64,000 bases of DNA, taken from assembly GCA_947500445.1 (NCBI GenBank), contig CANMSB010000003.1, positions 62,001 through 126,000 of the forward strand. Reading direction: 5' to 3'. Origin of the DNA: an uncultured Flavobacteriaceae bacterium (lineage in GTDB: Bacteria > Bacteroidota > Bacteroidia > Flavobacteriales > Flavobacteriaceae). A program made the translations under genes and the position numbers. Below are positions 8,174-16,620 of the stretch, in pieces. The notes below the pieces were generated by a model, which saw only the letters and a list, made by a program, of their open reading frames with translations, did no database searches and was not told where the DNA came from. The first letter of the stretch is position 1. The number at the start of each line of letters is the position of its first letter.

Positions 8174-10090
8174 ATGCTCAATATTCATAATCTTTCCGTG
8201 TCCTTTGGCGGGGAATATCTTTTCGAATCCATTTCATTTCGTTTGAATGCCGGTGACCGCGTTGGATTGATCGGAAAAAACGGTGCTGGAAAATCGACCC
8301 TGCTAAAGTTGTTATCGAAAGACATGCCCTTGGATTCGGGCACTATTGCCATCGAAAAGGGCGTTAGGATCGGTTTTCTGCGACAGGACATCGATTTTGA
8401 GCAGGGCCGTTCGGTATTGGAAGAGGCCTATCAGGCATTCACCGAAATTAAAAAGTTGGAGGTACAGCTCGAATATATCAATCAACAACTTGCCGAGCGT
8501 ACCGATTATGAAAGTGAAGGCTACAACCAATTGATGGTAGACCTGAACGACGTATCGCACCACTATGAGATTTTAGGGGGGTACAACTATCAGGGCGACA
8601 CGGAAAAAATTCTCTTGGGCCTTGGGTTCAAGCGTACTGATTTCGATAAGAAAACGGATACCTTTTCCGGTGGATGGCGCATGCGTATCGAATTGGCAAA
8701 GTTGCTGTTGCAACGTAACGACGTACTGCTGCTCGATGAGCCCACCAACCATTTGGATATTGAATCGATCATTTGGCTGGAGCAGTTTCTCAACAACTAC
8801 GCGGGAGCGGTCATGATCGTATCGCACGATAAAATGTTCTTGGATCATGTGACCAACAGGACCATAGAGATATCCCTGGGCCGTATATACGATTACAAAA
8901 AGCCCTATTCCAAGTTTTTGGAACTGCGGGCCGAGATAAAGGAACAGCAATTGAACGCCCAAAAGAACCAGGAAAAAGAAATCCAACAGGCAGAGCGGCT
9001 GATAGAACGGTTCAAGGCAAAAAGCACAAAGGCCTCCATGGCACAGTCCCTGATGAAAAAACTGGACCGAATGGAACGTATAGAGGTGGACGGGGACGAC
9101 AATGCCGTAATGAACCTGCGCTTTCCCATTTCAGTTACCCCCGGAAAAATCATCGCCGAAATGGAAGGGCTTACCAAACGATATGGCGATAATTTGGTGC
9201 TGAGCGACATTGAGCTATTGCTGGAAAGGGACAGCAAAACCGCTTTTGTAGGGCAAAATGGGCAAGGCAAATCTACCTTGGCAAAAATTATGGTGGGGGA
9301 GCTAGCACACGAAGGAAAGGTAAAATTGGGCCATAATGTACAAATTGGGTATTTCGCGCAGAACCAGGCCGAGTATCTCGATGGGAACAAAACCATTTTG
9401 GATACCATGATCGATGCCGCGAACGAAAAAAATAGGAGCAAGGTGCGGGATATACTAGGTTCTTTCCTGTTTCGGGGCGATGAGGTGGAGAAGTATGTGA
9501 AAGTGCTTTCGGGGGGCGAACGCAACAGACTGGCCTTGGCCAAAATGTTGTTACAGCCTTTTAACGTTTTGGTGATGGACGAACCGACCAACCACCTCGA
9601 TATCCAATCGAAAAATGTATTGAAGCAAGCACTTCAAAACTTTGAGGGTACGTTGATACTCGTTTCGCACGACCGTGATTTTTTACAAGGGCTTACCAAT
9701 AAAGTGTACGAATTTAAGGAGCGTAAAATAAGGGAGTACCTGGGTGATATCGATTTCTATTTGGAACAGCGGAGCGCAGAAAATTTTAGGGCTATAGAAA
9801 AGGACACCAGTGTAAAACAAAAGGAGGTTTCTGAGAAAAAGACCAAAAGCAGTTTCAAGGACCAGAAGCGTATAAAATCCCTAAAAAACCAACTCAGTTC
9901 CGTAGAGGCCAAGATTTCGGCATTGGAAAAAACGATCGCTACAATCGATCATGAGCTGTTGATGAATTATGATAAGACCATTTCCGAACCCAATTTTTTT
10001 GAAACCTATCAGGAAAAGAAAAAGGAGTTGGAGCGCTTAATGGAGCGCTGGGAAAAGCTATCTTCCGAGATGGAAACCATCGATGAATGA
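8174..10090 (+). CDS. ABC-F family ATPase (Uup/EttA-like, ribosome-associated)
   Basis: A 638-residue protein with two ABC ATPase domains and no transmembrane segment. Walker A motifs are GKNGAGKST (34-42) and GQNGQGKST (about 358-366). Signature motifs are FSGGWRMRIELAK and LSGGERNRLALAK, and Walker B motifs are VLLLDEPTNHLD and VLVMDEPTNHLD. The linker of about 80 residues is charged and helical (PtIM type). The Lys/Glu-rich C-terminal coiled coil (about 545-635) is like Uup. ABC-F proteins act on the ribosomal E site during stalled or structured translation, and some give antibiotic resistance. Nothing here marks it as a resistance type, so a housekeeping role is likelier. Confidence 0.92.
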   Translation: MLNIHNLSVSFGGEYLFESISFRLNAGDRVGLIGKNGAGKSTLLKLLSKDMPLDSGTIAIEKGVRIGFLRQDIDFEQGRSVLEEAYQAFTEIKKLEVQLEYINQQLAERTDYESEGYNQLMVDLNDVSHHYEILGGYNYQGDTEKILLGLGFKRTDFDKKTDTFSGGWRMRIELAKLLLQRNDVLLLDEPTNHLDIESIIWLEQFLNNYAGAVMIVSHDKMFLDHVTNRTIEISLGRIYDYKKPYSKFLELRAEIKEQQLNAQKNQEKEIQQAERLIERFKAKSTKASMAQSLMKKLDRMERIEVDGDDNAVMNLRFPISVTPGKIIAEMEGLTKRYGDNLVLSDIELLLERDSKTAFVGQNGQGKSTLAKIMVGELAHEGKVKLGHNVQIGYFAQNQAEYLDGNKTILDTMIDAANEKNRSKVRDILGSFLFRGDEVEKYVKVLSGGERNRLALAKMLLQPFNVLVMDEPTNHLDIQSKNVLKQALQNFEGTLILVSHDRDFLQGLTNKVYEFKERKIREYLGDIDFYLEQRSAENFRAIEKDTSVKQKEVSEKKTKSSFKDQKRIKSLKNQLSSVEAKISALEKTIATIDHELLMNYDKTISEPNFFETYQEKKKELERLMERWEKLSSEMETIDE

Positions 10091-10259
10091 CACGATGTGA
10101 GCCCCCTAAAAACGGCTCACCACAGAAAAAAGAACTTTCACAACAAAAACGGACCGTTCATCGATAAATTTTGCGGTACGACCGGATTTTAGCGTTATTT
10201 GTAAGGCAATTCTTTCTATAATGAATAGCACGCCCAAATCAAAACAAACACCATTACCT

Positions 10260-11144
10260 ATGAAACGAAACATATGCTTATTACTTCTGGTATTGATGGG
10301 ACAGAGCGTAATCGCGCAGGTTTCCAAAAAAGAGAAAAAAGCGTTACTTGCCTTTTATAATGCCACCAACGGTAACCACTGGGTGAATAAATGGGATCTT
10401 AAAGCACCCGTATCCAAATGGTACGGTGTAAAAGTGGTCGACGATCATGTGGTCGAACTCAATCTGTTCCGGAACAATTTACAAGGAGCCCTCCCCGACA
10501 GTCTGGACGAACTCAAACACCTTAAGGTGTTAAACCTTGCCTTTAACAATATTACCGGTGCCATTCCCGATGCGCTCACTAGTTTGCAGGACCTGAAGGT
10601 GCTAAAATTGGAAATGAACCGCATTAAGGGGGCTATTCCCAGTGACCTGGGCGGCCTGGCCAGTTTGGAAGAGTTTACCGCGTTCAACAATTTTATATCG
10701 GGTTCCATTCCCGAAAGTGTGGGGGACATTGCCAGTTTAAAAGTATTGAATCTCTCCAGTAACAACCTTAGAGGCGACATCCCAAACTCATTGGGCAGTT
10801 TGGATAATTTGGAAAGTCTTGGACTTTTTGAAAATGGATTGGAAGGGGCGATTCCCGGTGAGATCGGTGGCCTTGCGAATTTGAAGGAACTGGTTTTGGC
10901 CAATAACAAACTGGGAGGCGATATCCCCAAAGAGTTTGGCCAGTTGGCCAGTTTGCGGGTATTGCAAATACAAAACAACAAATTCGATTCCTTTAAAAAT
11001 TTAGAATATCTAAATACGGAAGGAATGTTGGTTCTCGATTTTGATAAAGGAAACGAAACCTTAGATTTTAAAGATGTTGATTTCAGTAAAACCCGAATGG
11101 CGGAAACAAAATTCGAGGATGAGGTTGATGATGATAATAAGTAA
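10260..11144 (+). CDS. Secreted leucine-rich-repeat protein
   Basis: A 294-residue protein starting MKRNICLLLLVLMGQSVIAQ, a clear signal peptide cut after AQ; this favours 10260 over the in-frame ATG at 10221. The N-terminal cap has LLAFYNATNGNHWVNKW. About seven plant-type LRRs follow (pattern LxxLxxLxLxxNxLxGxIPxxLG), with GAIPDALTSL and GDIPNSLGSL as examples. The C-terminus is short and acidic, with no visible T9SS sorting domain, so it is probably periplasmic or loosely exported. Such repeats usually bind protein or glycan, and no ligand can be inferred. Confidence 0.85.
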   Translation: MKRNICLLLLVLMGQSVIAQVSKKEKKALLAFYNATNGNHWVNKWDLKAPVSKWYGVKVVDDHVVELNLFRNNLQGALPDSLDELKHLKVLNLAFNNITGAIPDALTSLQDLKVLKLEMNRIKGAIPSDLGGLASLEEFTAFNNFISGSIPESVGDIASLKVLNLSSNNLRGDIPNSLGSLDNLESLGLFENGLEGAIPGEIGGLANLKELVLANNKLGGDIPKEFGQLASLRVLQIQNNKFDSFKNLEYLNTEGMLVLDFDKGNETLDFKDVDFSKTRMAETKFEDEVDDDNK

Positions 11145-11173
11145 TTCTTTATTTATAGTTAGTTAGTTTGGTT

Positions 11174-11207
11174 AAAAAGGGATGTTATGATCGGCATCCC
11201 TTTTTTT
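11174..11207 (+). terminator. Intrinsic terminator after the LRR gene
   Basis: A perfect 11-bp stem (AAAAAGGGATG / CATCCCTTTTT) with a 10-nt loop runs into a T tract, 30 bp past the LRR stop codon. Confidence 0.88.
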
Positions 11208-11241
11208 ATTTTTCGAGTTTAAAAGTAGCGTAGGATAGCGA

Positions 11242-11402
11242 ATACCATTTTTGCTTTGAAATTACCCAAATAAAAAGCCATCATTTTTTGCTTTGACGAA
11301 AAAGAAAAATCAAGCATAGCAGTAGCTACGGTTGTTTTTTATTTTGAGGTATAAGCGGAAAAGGGCAATTTTTAATGGGTAGTTTCAAGGTGGAAATGGT
11401 AT
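11242..11402. repeat. Long imperfect palindrome, MITE-like
   Basis: The outer arms are 27 bp each, 11242-11268 (ATACCATTT...TTACCCA) and 11376-11402 (TGGGTAGTTT...AATGGTAT), and match as inverted repeats with a few mismatches. The inner part stays loosely complementary around the perfect palindrome GTAGCTAC (11322-11329). The stretch from 11145 to 11457 holds only this element and the terminator. It could be a non-autonomous mobile element, or a structured RNA reading through from either neighbour. Confidence 0.6.
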
Positions 11403-11457
11403 AAAGATGGGGGAGTGCTATACATATGATACCGTTATGGTATAACGTAACGCCCCA

Positions 11458-12138
11458 TCACTCCACTATTGTTATCTTTCCGCCGAATACCTTATCGCGC
11501 TCCACATCCTTAGGGTCGCCATAAATATAGATATACCCGCCCGCACGTACTTTTGCGGTAACCTTGTCCGAAGCCTTCACGTCCGCGCGGCCACCCGCGT
11601 TCACCGTTACCCTTGTGGTTTTTGTGTTCAAGTTTTTATTTCGGACCTTTCCTCCGGTATTGACCATTACTTCCTGTTGCGTAGCCATACCGGTCAATTC
11701 GATGCCACCCCCTGAAATGGATTTGGAATAGAGGTCGTCCACGGCAAGTTCCAGTTCAATTTGCCCACCTTCCTGGGCCTTTATCTCTACCCGTTTGCCC
11801 TTAAAGGTCTCGTCCGATAGTATCTTCGCATTTTCATTGGCATCTACCAAAACGAGCGGTTCGCTATAATACAAAGTTGCCAGCGCTTCGTTGCCGTCCA
11901 AAAAGTTGTCGAACTCCATCTTGATCTTCAGTACACCGCCTTTGTTGGATATATTGATCTCGTCCTGATCGTCACCTGTGATGACAAGTTTGTTTTCGTC
12001 GCTTTTTACCAATTTCACGATGATCCTATCATAAGCTTTCAGTTCCGTAAACGCTTCAAGCGTTTTTGTTTTGGACCGTTGTGCGAAAACGGACAGGGTA
12101 CAAAATAGGAATAGGGTAAGCGTGCCGATCAATTTCAT
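11458..12138 (-). CDS. Exported DUF2807 (head-GIN domain) protein
   Basis: A 226-residue protein with signal peptide MKLIGTLTLFLFCTLSVFAQ. The body is a regular beta-solenoid-like DUF2807/head-GIN domain: it begins with AFTELKAYDRIIVKLVKSDE and contains repeated glycine turns such as SGGGIELTGMAT and NAGGRADVKAS. The C-terminus has the family-typical GGYIYIYGDPKDVERDKVFGG. These envelope proteins are widespread in Bacteroidota and have no proven function. The gene is monocistronic. Confidence 0.85.
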   Translation of the reverse strand: MKLIGTLTLFLFCTLSVFAQRSKTKTLEAFTELKAYDRIIVKLVKSDENKLVITGDDQDEINISNKGGVLKIKMEFDNFLDGNEALATLYYSEPLVLVDANENAKILSDETFKGKRVEIKAQEGGQIELELAVDDLYSKSISGGGIELTGMATQQEVMVNTGGKVRNKNLNTKTTRVTVNAGGRADVKASDKVTAKVRAGGYIYIYGDPKDVERDKVFGGKITIVE

Positions 12139-12464
12139 AATTTCATTTTTTTAAGGTGGAAGGCCCAAAACGCCCTATTGTTATAGTGCCTTGGAACATT
12201 ACCGGCCTAGCTTCCGTTTTTTTAACGCGTGACCATGCGTTCCATTACCGAAGTAGGTGCGACCCAAAACGTTGGAACGGGAAGCCTAAATTTTAGTATC
12301 GAACAAGAAGTTTTCCCATTGTGGTGTTGCTGTTCCCGGTACTACCTCAAATGTACTATTTTTTACGATATTCCGGTTTTGATGAATCCCGCTTTTGGGC
12401 GCGTATGAGGAGGATAGTACAAAGTGGTAACGGTAACAGTCTTCGCCTGATAAAATCCGATTTG

Positions 12465-12496
12465 TTTTTGATCCTAAACACTTCCGATTATCTTTA
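12465..12496 (+). promoter_or_regulatory. Possible promoter in the 12139-12674 intergenic region
   Basis: TTTTTG (12465-12470), an 18-bp spacer and TATCTTTA (12489-12496) resemble the Bacteroidota -33/-7 pair. It would give a leader of about 170 nt for the hydrolase gene at 12675. Nothing else is recognised in this 536-bp gap; an open frame at 12321-12521 shows no coding character. Confidence 0.3.
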
Positions 12497-12674
12497 CGCT
12501 TTCATTAATTTCCGTGCGTAATCAACTGTAACGAAAAAGCGGGGCAGGTCCACAACGATACATTTACGCCTCGTTGTCATTTTTTGATGAAAAAAGGACC
12601 AACCTGCACTTTTCCGTTTCCGCTATTTCGCGACTGATAAGAGGCTTGAGTAACAAAAAACAATAGGACACACT

Positions 12675-13532
12675 ATGAAATTAATACGATTTGGAGCGAT
12701 TGGGGAAGAAAGGCCCGGGGTACAACTGGAAAACGGTACCCGAATTGATGTAACCGCTTTTGGCGAAGATTTTACGGAAGCCTTTTTCGGTGGCGATGGT
12801 CCGGCCCGATTAAAGACATGGTTGAGTTCCAACGCAGCTGGTTGTCCCGTTGTACCTGGAACGACGCGATTGGGCGCCCCTTTGTGCAGGCCTTCAAAAA
12901 TTGTATGCATCGGTCTCAATTATGCAAAGCACGCCAAAGAAGCGGGAATGGAAATCCCAAAGGAACCGCTATTGTTTTTTAAGGCCACTTCGGCCATAAT
13001 AGGGCCAAATGATGATGTTGTTATTCCAAAGGGCAGTACCAAAACGGATTGGGAGGTAGAGCTGGCCATCGTAATCGGTAAAAAAGCGTCGTATGTAAGC
13101 AAGGAAAACGCAATGGGCCATGTGGCGGGATATGTACTGCATAACGACTACAGCGAACGGGAATACCAAATAGAACGCAGTGGACAATGGGTAAAGGGAA
13201 AAAGTTGCGACACTTTTGCACCTTTGGGACCGTTTATCGCTACGCCGGATGAAATAGAAGACCCGCACGACCTAAATTTATGGCTAAAGGTGAACGGCGA
13301 AACATTACAGCATAGCAACACTTCTGATTTTGTTTTTGATATTCCTACCGCCATTAGTTATATCAGTTCGTTCATGACCTTGTTGCCGGGTGATGTTATT
13401 TCGACAGGAACGCCCTTTGGGGTGGGACTCGGCTTCGATCCCCCTCGTTTCTTACGTGCCGGTGATGTGGTAGAGCTTGGAGTGGACGGTTTGGGCAGTT
13501 CCAAACAAAAAGCAAGGGCATATTCGGAATAG
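12675..13532 (+). CDS. Fumarylacetoacetate hydrolase-family enzyme
   Basis: A 285-residue protein with a short N-terminal domain and the FAH catalytic fold from about residue 75 (KIVCIGLNYAKHAKEAG). Metal-binding acidic residues appear in DWEVELAIVIGK and HNDYSEREYQ, and the C-terminal hallmark is PGDVISTGTPFGVG. The family hydrolyses C-C bonds in acylpyruvates or 2,4-diketo acids, or isomerises and decarboxylates aromatic breakdown products. The form closest from memory is 2,4-diketo-3-deoxy-sugar-acid hydrolase (fucose or rhamnose oxidation). The neighbours give no pathway, so the substrate is left open. Confidence 0.85.
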   Translation: MKLIRFGAIGEERPGVQLENGTRIDVTAFGEDFTEAFFGGDGPARLKTWLSSNAAGCPVVPGTTRLGAPLCRPSKIVCIGLNYAKHAKEAGMEIPKEPLLFFKATSAIIGPNDDVVIPKGSTKTDWEVELAIVIGKKASYVSKENAMGHVAGYVLHNDYSEREYQIERSGQWVKGKSCDTFAPLGPFIATPDEIEDPHDLNLWLKVNGETLQHSNTSDFVFDIPTAISYISSFMTLLPGDVISTGTPFGVGLGFDPPRFLRAGDVVELGVDGLGSSKQKARAYSE

Positions 13533-13572
13533 GGATGCGATGCGGTGGGTCGTGATTTTGGAGTACAATCGG

Positions 13573-15714
13573 CTATAAACGCGCAAAGGAAGACTCTTTT
13601 TTTGGTGCAAAGCGGACGATGAACCAAGTACCCTTATCGGTCGTATAAGTAATGGAGCCGCGTAGTTGCCGAATCAGTATTTTTACCAAACGGAGCCCGT
13701 AGGACTTGTCGAAACAGGTATCGGTCAGGTTCATCCCCTTTCCGTTATCTCGGACGCTTATTTTATATGCTCCGTTCTCCGCTTTAAAACGAACGGTGAG
13801 CATCCCCTTCTTTTGGTCGTTAAAGGCGTGTTTAAATGCGTTATGTACCAATTCGTTGACAACGATGCCTACCGGTACCGTGGTATCGAGATTAAAAACG
13901 GTATCCGTAGCGTAAATTTCATAACGAATGTCCTTATTGGAAAAGTCGAACGATTGGTATACCGCGGAAACCAATTCTTTCAAATACTCGTTAAAGGGTA
14001 CGTTTTTGATCCGGTTGCTCTTGTACAATACTTCGTGTACCAAGGCCATGGAGGCGATTCTATTGTGGCTTCGCGCCACAAAATCGTCCAATTGCTCGCT
14101 TTCGTGGGTATTGGCCTGTAGGTTCAATAAACTGCTTACCAATTGGAGGTTGTTTTTGACCCGATGGTGTATTTCTTTCAACAGTACGTCCTTCTCGTCC
14201 AACGCTTTTTTTAGGGCGATGCTTTTTTCCGATAGGTCCTCGTTCTTATGCTGTATTTCGGCGTTTTTTTTCTCCAACAACCGATTGTTCCGTTGTTTGG
14301 CCCGAAAAAGAAAAAACACCGCTGTGATAATCAGAAGGGAAATACCCGATACACTCCATGAGATCAGGTTTTCATAGCGTTGTCCTTTTATTTTTAGTTT
14401 TTGCGCATTGTTGGCACTATTTAGTTTTTCAATTTCTTTTTCCTTTTCCAGGGTTCGGTACTTTACCTGTAACCGATCAATGTTTTGGTTCACGTTTTCC
14501 TCCTTTATGGAATCGGCTATTTTAATCGACAGTTTGTAATGCATTAAGGCTTCTAAAGGTTTGCCCTGAATGGAATCGAGCTCCGAAAGAAGCTCGTATA
14601 TATAGGGTTGTTCCAGTATTACCTTGTGTTTTTTGGACAGTTCCAACGCCTTAAGGGCATTGATACGGGCCTTTTCAAAATCGTTAAGTCTGATATAGGC
14701 AATGGATAAGTTTTGAAGTGTAAATACATACTTTCCATGGTTCTCTTTTTTTTCATGAAATGCCAAAGCATTGTAATTGTACATGATGGCCTTATCAAAA
14801 TCTCCGGTTTCGGCGTATATGGCCGCTAGGGTTTCGAAGGATTGTACAATGTAAAAATCGATCTTCATTTGCTTGGCAAAATCCAACGACGCCAGTGCAT
14901 ACTTCAAGGATTTTGGTTCATCTTCTAAATAAAAGTAACAACCACTAAGGTTTTGCGTGCACAAATAATTTTGAAGCGGAGCTTTTGTCCGGTTGGCGTA
15001 GACCAGTGCTTTGTCCAAACTTTCAATAGCTTTGTTAATACGGTTCATTTTTAAAAAGATGGCCCCGATACTATTATAGGTATTGCAAAGCGCATAGATG
15101 TTGTTTGATTTTTCAAAGTATTGCAGCGCCTGTATGTAGTATTCCAATGCGGCATCCAATTGATTGTTCCATCGTTGTAGCCACCCATAGGTGCGATAGT
15201 ATTTGCCCAAGGCATCAAAATTGTTTTGATCGACCTTCGGTAGCAATTTGGTAGCTTTTTTAAAGTAAAACTCGGCAGAATCGCTTTTTTTAAGGGAAAG
15301 CATGGTGGTTCCCATAAATTGATAGGATTGAAAAAGAATGTCGGGGTCTTTTAAGGACCGCGCGATGCCGAGCATACTGCGACCGAATTTGGCGGACTTT
15401 TCAAACTCCCGGCGCACACCAAGGTATCGCGCGTGTTCGGATAGTACCGTATGTGCCTTTTCGGTGTTCAGGGAATCCGCCAACAGGTCGTAGGACTTGT
15501 TGAGGTATATGATGGCAGAATCGTTCTGTATGTTATTGTAGGCCTTGGCTATGATCATAAAGGCCGAAAAGGAATCTATCTTTTTGGTGGAAACCTTGTC
15601 CAACTGTTCCCGTATCAATGCTGCGGTCATTTCGTTCGTTTGCGAAATACCGGTTTTGGGTAGGCAAAACAATACGATAGCGATCAGTTTGATAATAAGG
15701 TATTGCTTTCTCAT
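13573..15714 (-). CDS. TPR-containing HisKA_2 sensor histidine kinase
   Basis: A 713-residue protein. The start at 15714 gives a proper signal peptide (MRKQYLIIKLIAIVLFCLPK); the frame is open 48 codons further upstream but that stretch looks non-coding. Domains in order are a periplasmic TPR array (about 30-400), a transmembrane helix (about 445-465), a coiled coil, a HisKA_2 dimerisation box with the phospho-acceptor in LLKEIHHRVKNNLQLV, and an HATPase with N box ELVHNAFKHAF and G box DNGKGMNL. The TPR/HisKA_2 layout is common in Bacteroidota, usually with a LytTR-type partner. No response regulator lies beside it, so it is an orphan here. Confidence 0.9.
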   Translation of the reverse strand: MRKQYLIIKLIAIVLFCLPKTGISQTNEMTAALIREQLDKVSTKKIDSFSAFMIIAKAYNNIQNDSAIIYLNKSYDLLADSLNTEKAHTVLSEHARYLGVRREFEKSAKFGRSMLGIARSLKDPDILFQSYQFMGTTMLSLKKSDSAEFYFKKATKLLPKVDQNNFDALGKYYRTYGWLQRWNNQLDAALEYYIQALQYFEKSNNIYALCNTYNSIGAIFLKMNRINKAIESLDKALVYANRTKAPLQNYLCTQNLSGCYFYLEDEPKSLKYALASLDFAKQMKIDFYIVQSFETLAAIYAETGDFDKAIMYNYNALAFHEKKENHGKYVFTLQNLSIAYIRLNDFEKARINALKALELSKKHKVILEQPYIYELLSELDSIQGKPLEALMHYKLSIKIADSIKEENVNQNIDRLQVKYRTLEKEKEIEKLNSANNAQKLKIKGQRYENLISWSVSGISLLIITAVFFLFRAKQRNNRLLEKKNAEIQHKNEDLSEKSIALKKALDEKDVLLKEIHHRVKNNLQLVSSLLNLQANTHESEQLDDFVARSHNRIASMALVHEVLYKSNRIKNVPFNEYLKELVSAVYQSFDFSNKDIRYEIYATDTVFNLDTTVPVGIVVNELVHNAFKHAFNDQKKGMLTVRFKAENGAYKISVRDNGKGMNLTDTCFDKSYGLRLVKILIRQLRGSITYTTDKGTWFIVRFAPKKESSFARL

Positions 15715-15818
15715 AAACGGTGAAACTCGTTTTTGGCCGCTTGCCTTCATATTCGGAAGGTGTACTGCTGCTTTCCATGGAAAGTTAAGCCACTTTCGCG
15801 GAATAAGATACTGTAAGT

Positions 15819-15849
15819 CAAAGTTATCAAATTGTCCAAAAGTGATCAA
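15819..15849 (-). promoter_or_regulatory. Probable promoter of the histidine kinase
   Basis: On the minus strand TAACTTTG (15819-15826) fits the -7 TAnnTTTG element. A TTG about 20 bp further upstream (around 15847) could be the -33 element. The implied leader is about 100 nt before the ATG at 15714. Confidence 0.45.
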
Positions 15850-15994
15850 GATGGTCAATTTGTGTGATTCCTTTGGGGGAAAAGTACAACGTCTAAGGTT
15901 GTATTGGGATGTTGTTGGTGGCGTAAACTATCGTTTTCGACGATGCTATTGGGTTTGAATCAGGTCGTGTCCGGAACGGGCCTGTTGGTTCTAC

Positions 15995-16416
15995 TCCAAG
16001 TGGTGCAAAGCGAAAAGCTTTCCGACGTTCCATAAAACAAAAAGTCCATCACGGTAGTGATGGACTTTCCGCTTTAAGTGATTGGATTACCTCCGGTTTT
16101 CCTTGGTGTTCCCATGTGAAAATGGAAAGCGCAACGGCTGTCACCTTTGGTTTTTTATTTTGTTCCAAGTGGTGCAAAGCGAAAGGCTTTCCGACTTTCC
16201 ACAAAACAAAAAATCCATCACTACCGTGATGGACTTTCCGCTTTAAGTGATCGGATTACCTCCGGTTTTCCTTGGTGTTCCCATGTGAAAATGGAAAGCG
16301 CAACGGCTGTCGCCTTTGGTTTTTTATTTTGTTCCAAGTGGCGAAAAGCGAAAAGCTTTCCGACTTTCCACAAAACAAAAAATCCATCACTACCGTGATG
16401 GACTTTCCGCTTTAAG
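15995..16416. repeat. 169-bp tandem repeat, two and a half copies, abutting the tRNA-Arg fragment
   Basis: TCCAAGTGG recurs at 15995, 16164 and 16333, giving an exact 169-bp period. Each unit carries a hairpin (TCCATCAC, 4-nt loop, GTGATGGA) followed by GCTTTAAGTGAT. In copies 1 and 2 the sequence goes on as GGATTACCTCCGG; in copy 3 it switches after TGATCG into the tRNA 3' end. The 4-nt hairpin loop is GGTA in copy 1 and its reverse complement TACC in copies 2 and 3. Open frames across the array are translations of repeats and tRNA, not genes. Confidence 0.88.
16380..16406 (-). terminator. Intrinsic terminator once serving the tRNA-Arg
   Basis: Read on the minus strand, the hairpin TCCATCAC-GGTA-GTGATGGA followed by TTTTTTG lies just 3' of the tRNA fragment. 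It would end a tRNA transcript from that strand. Copies of the same hairpin lie at about 16213-16240 and 16041-16068. Confidence 0.7.
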
Positions 16417-16465
16417 TGATCGCGACAGGATTCGAACCTGTGACCGTCTGCTTAGAAGGAAGACG
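16417..16465 (-). other. att site: displaced 3' part of a tRNA-Arg(TCT) gene
   Basis: On the minus strand the sequence holds the 3' half of a tRNA. The anticodon loop is CTTCTAA with anticodon TCT (16454-16456), then anticodon stem GCAGA, T arm ACAGG-TTCGAAT-CCTGT, acceptor strand CGCGATC and discriminator A at 16417. Upstream (higher coordinates) the match to a tRNA stops after one mismatch in the anticodon stem, and D arm and 5' acceptor are absent. This is the usual scar when an element integrates into a tRNA 3' end and restores the intact gene at its other end. The integrase begins 155 bp away. Confidence 0.85.
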
Positions 16466-16472
16466 TTTTTAA

Positions 16473-16543
16473 TTTTCATTTGTTTTCATTTGTTTTCTTA
16501 TAGTCTGAATATCAATATTTTACAACTATTTCCTTTTCATCTG
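16473..16543 (+). repeat. Directly repeated decamers TTTTCATTTG/TTTTCATCTG beside att
   Basis: TTTTCATTTG occurs at 16473-16482 and 16483-16492, and TTTTCATCTG at 16534-16543. They lie between the att core and the integrase start, where arm-type integrase or excisionase binding sites would be expected. Related decamers recur near 63.83 kb. Confidence 0.5.
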
Positions 16544-16620
16544 AAAACATTTGATATATATTTAAGAGCACAATTGTTGTACGGATGTTGTACGGATTTC
16601 AAAACAAATAAATAATAGTT

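Noticed and set aside
12321-12521. 66-aa frame in the intergenic gap
   Set aside because: No signal, no family, and it overlaps a better promoter-like signal.
16147-16398. Open frame inside the 169-bp tandem repeat
   Set aside because: The protein only mirrors the DNA repeat period and spans terminator hairpins; no start signal or family.
16316-16615. Open frame on the plus strand across the tRNA fragment (SDRDRIRTCDRLLRR)
   Set aside because: It is a translation of the tandem repeat and the antisense of the tRNA-Arg, a well-known type of spurious ORF.
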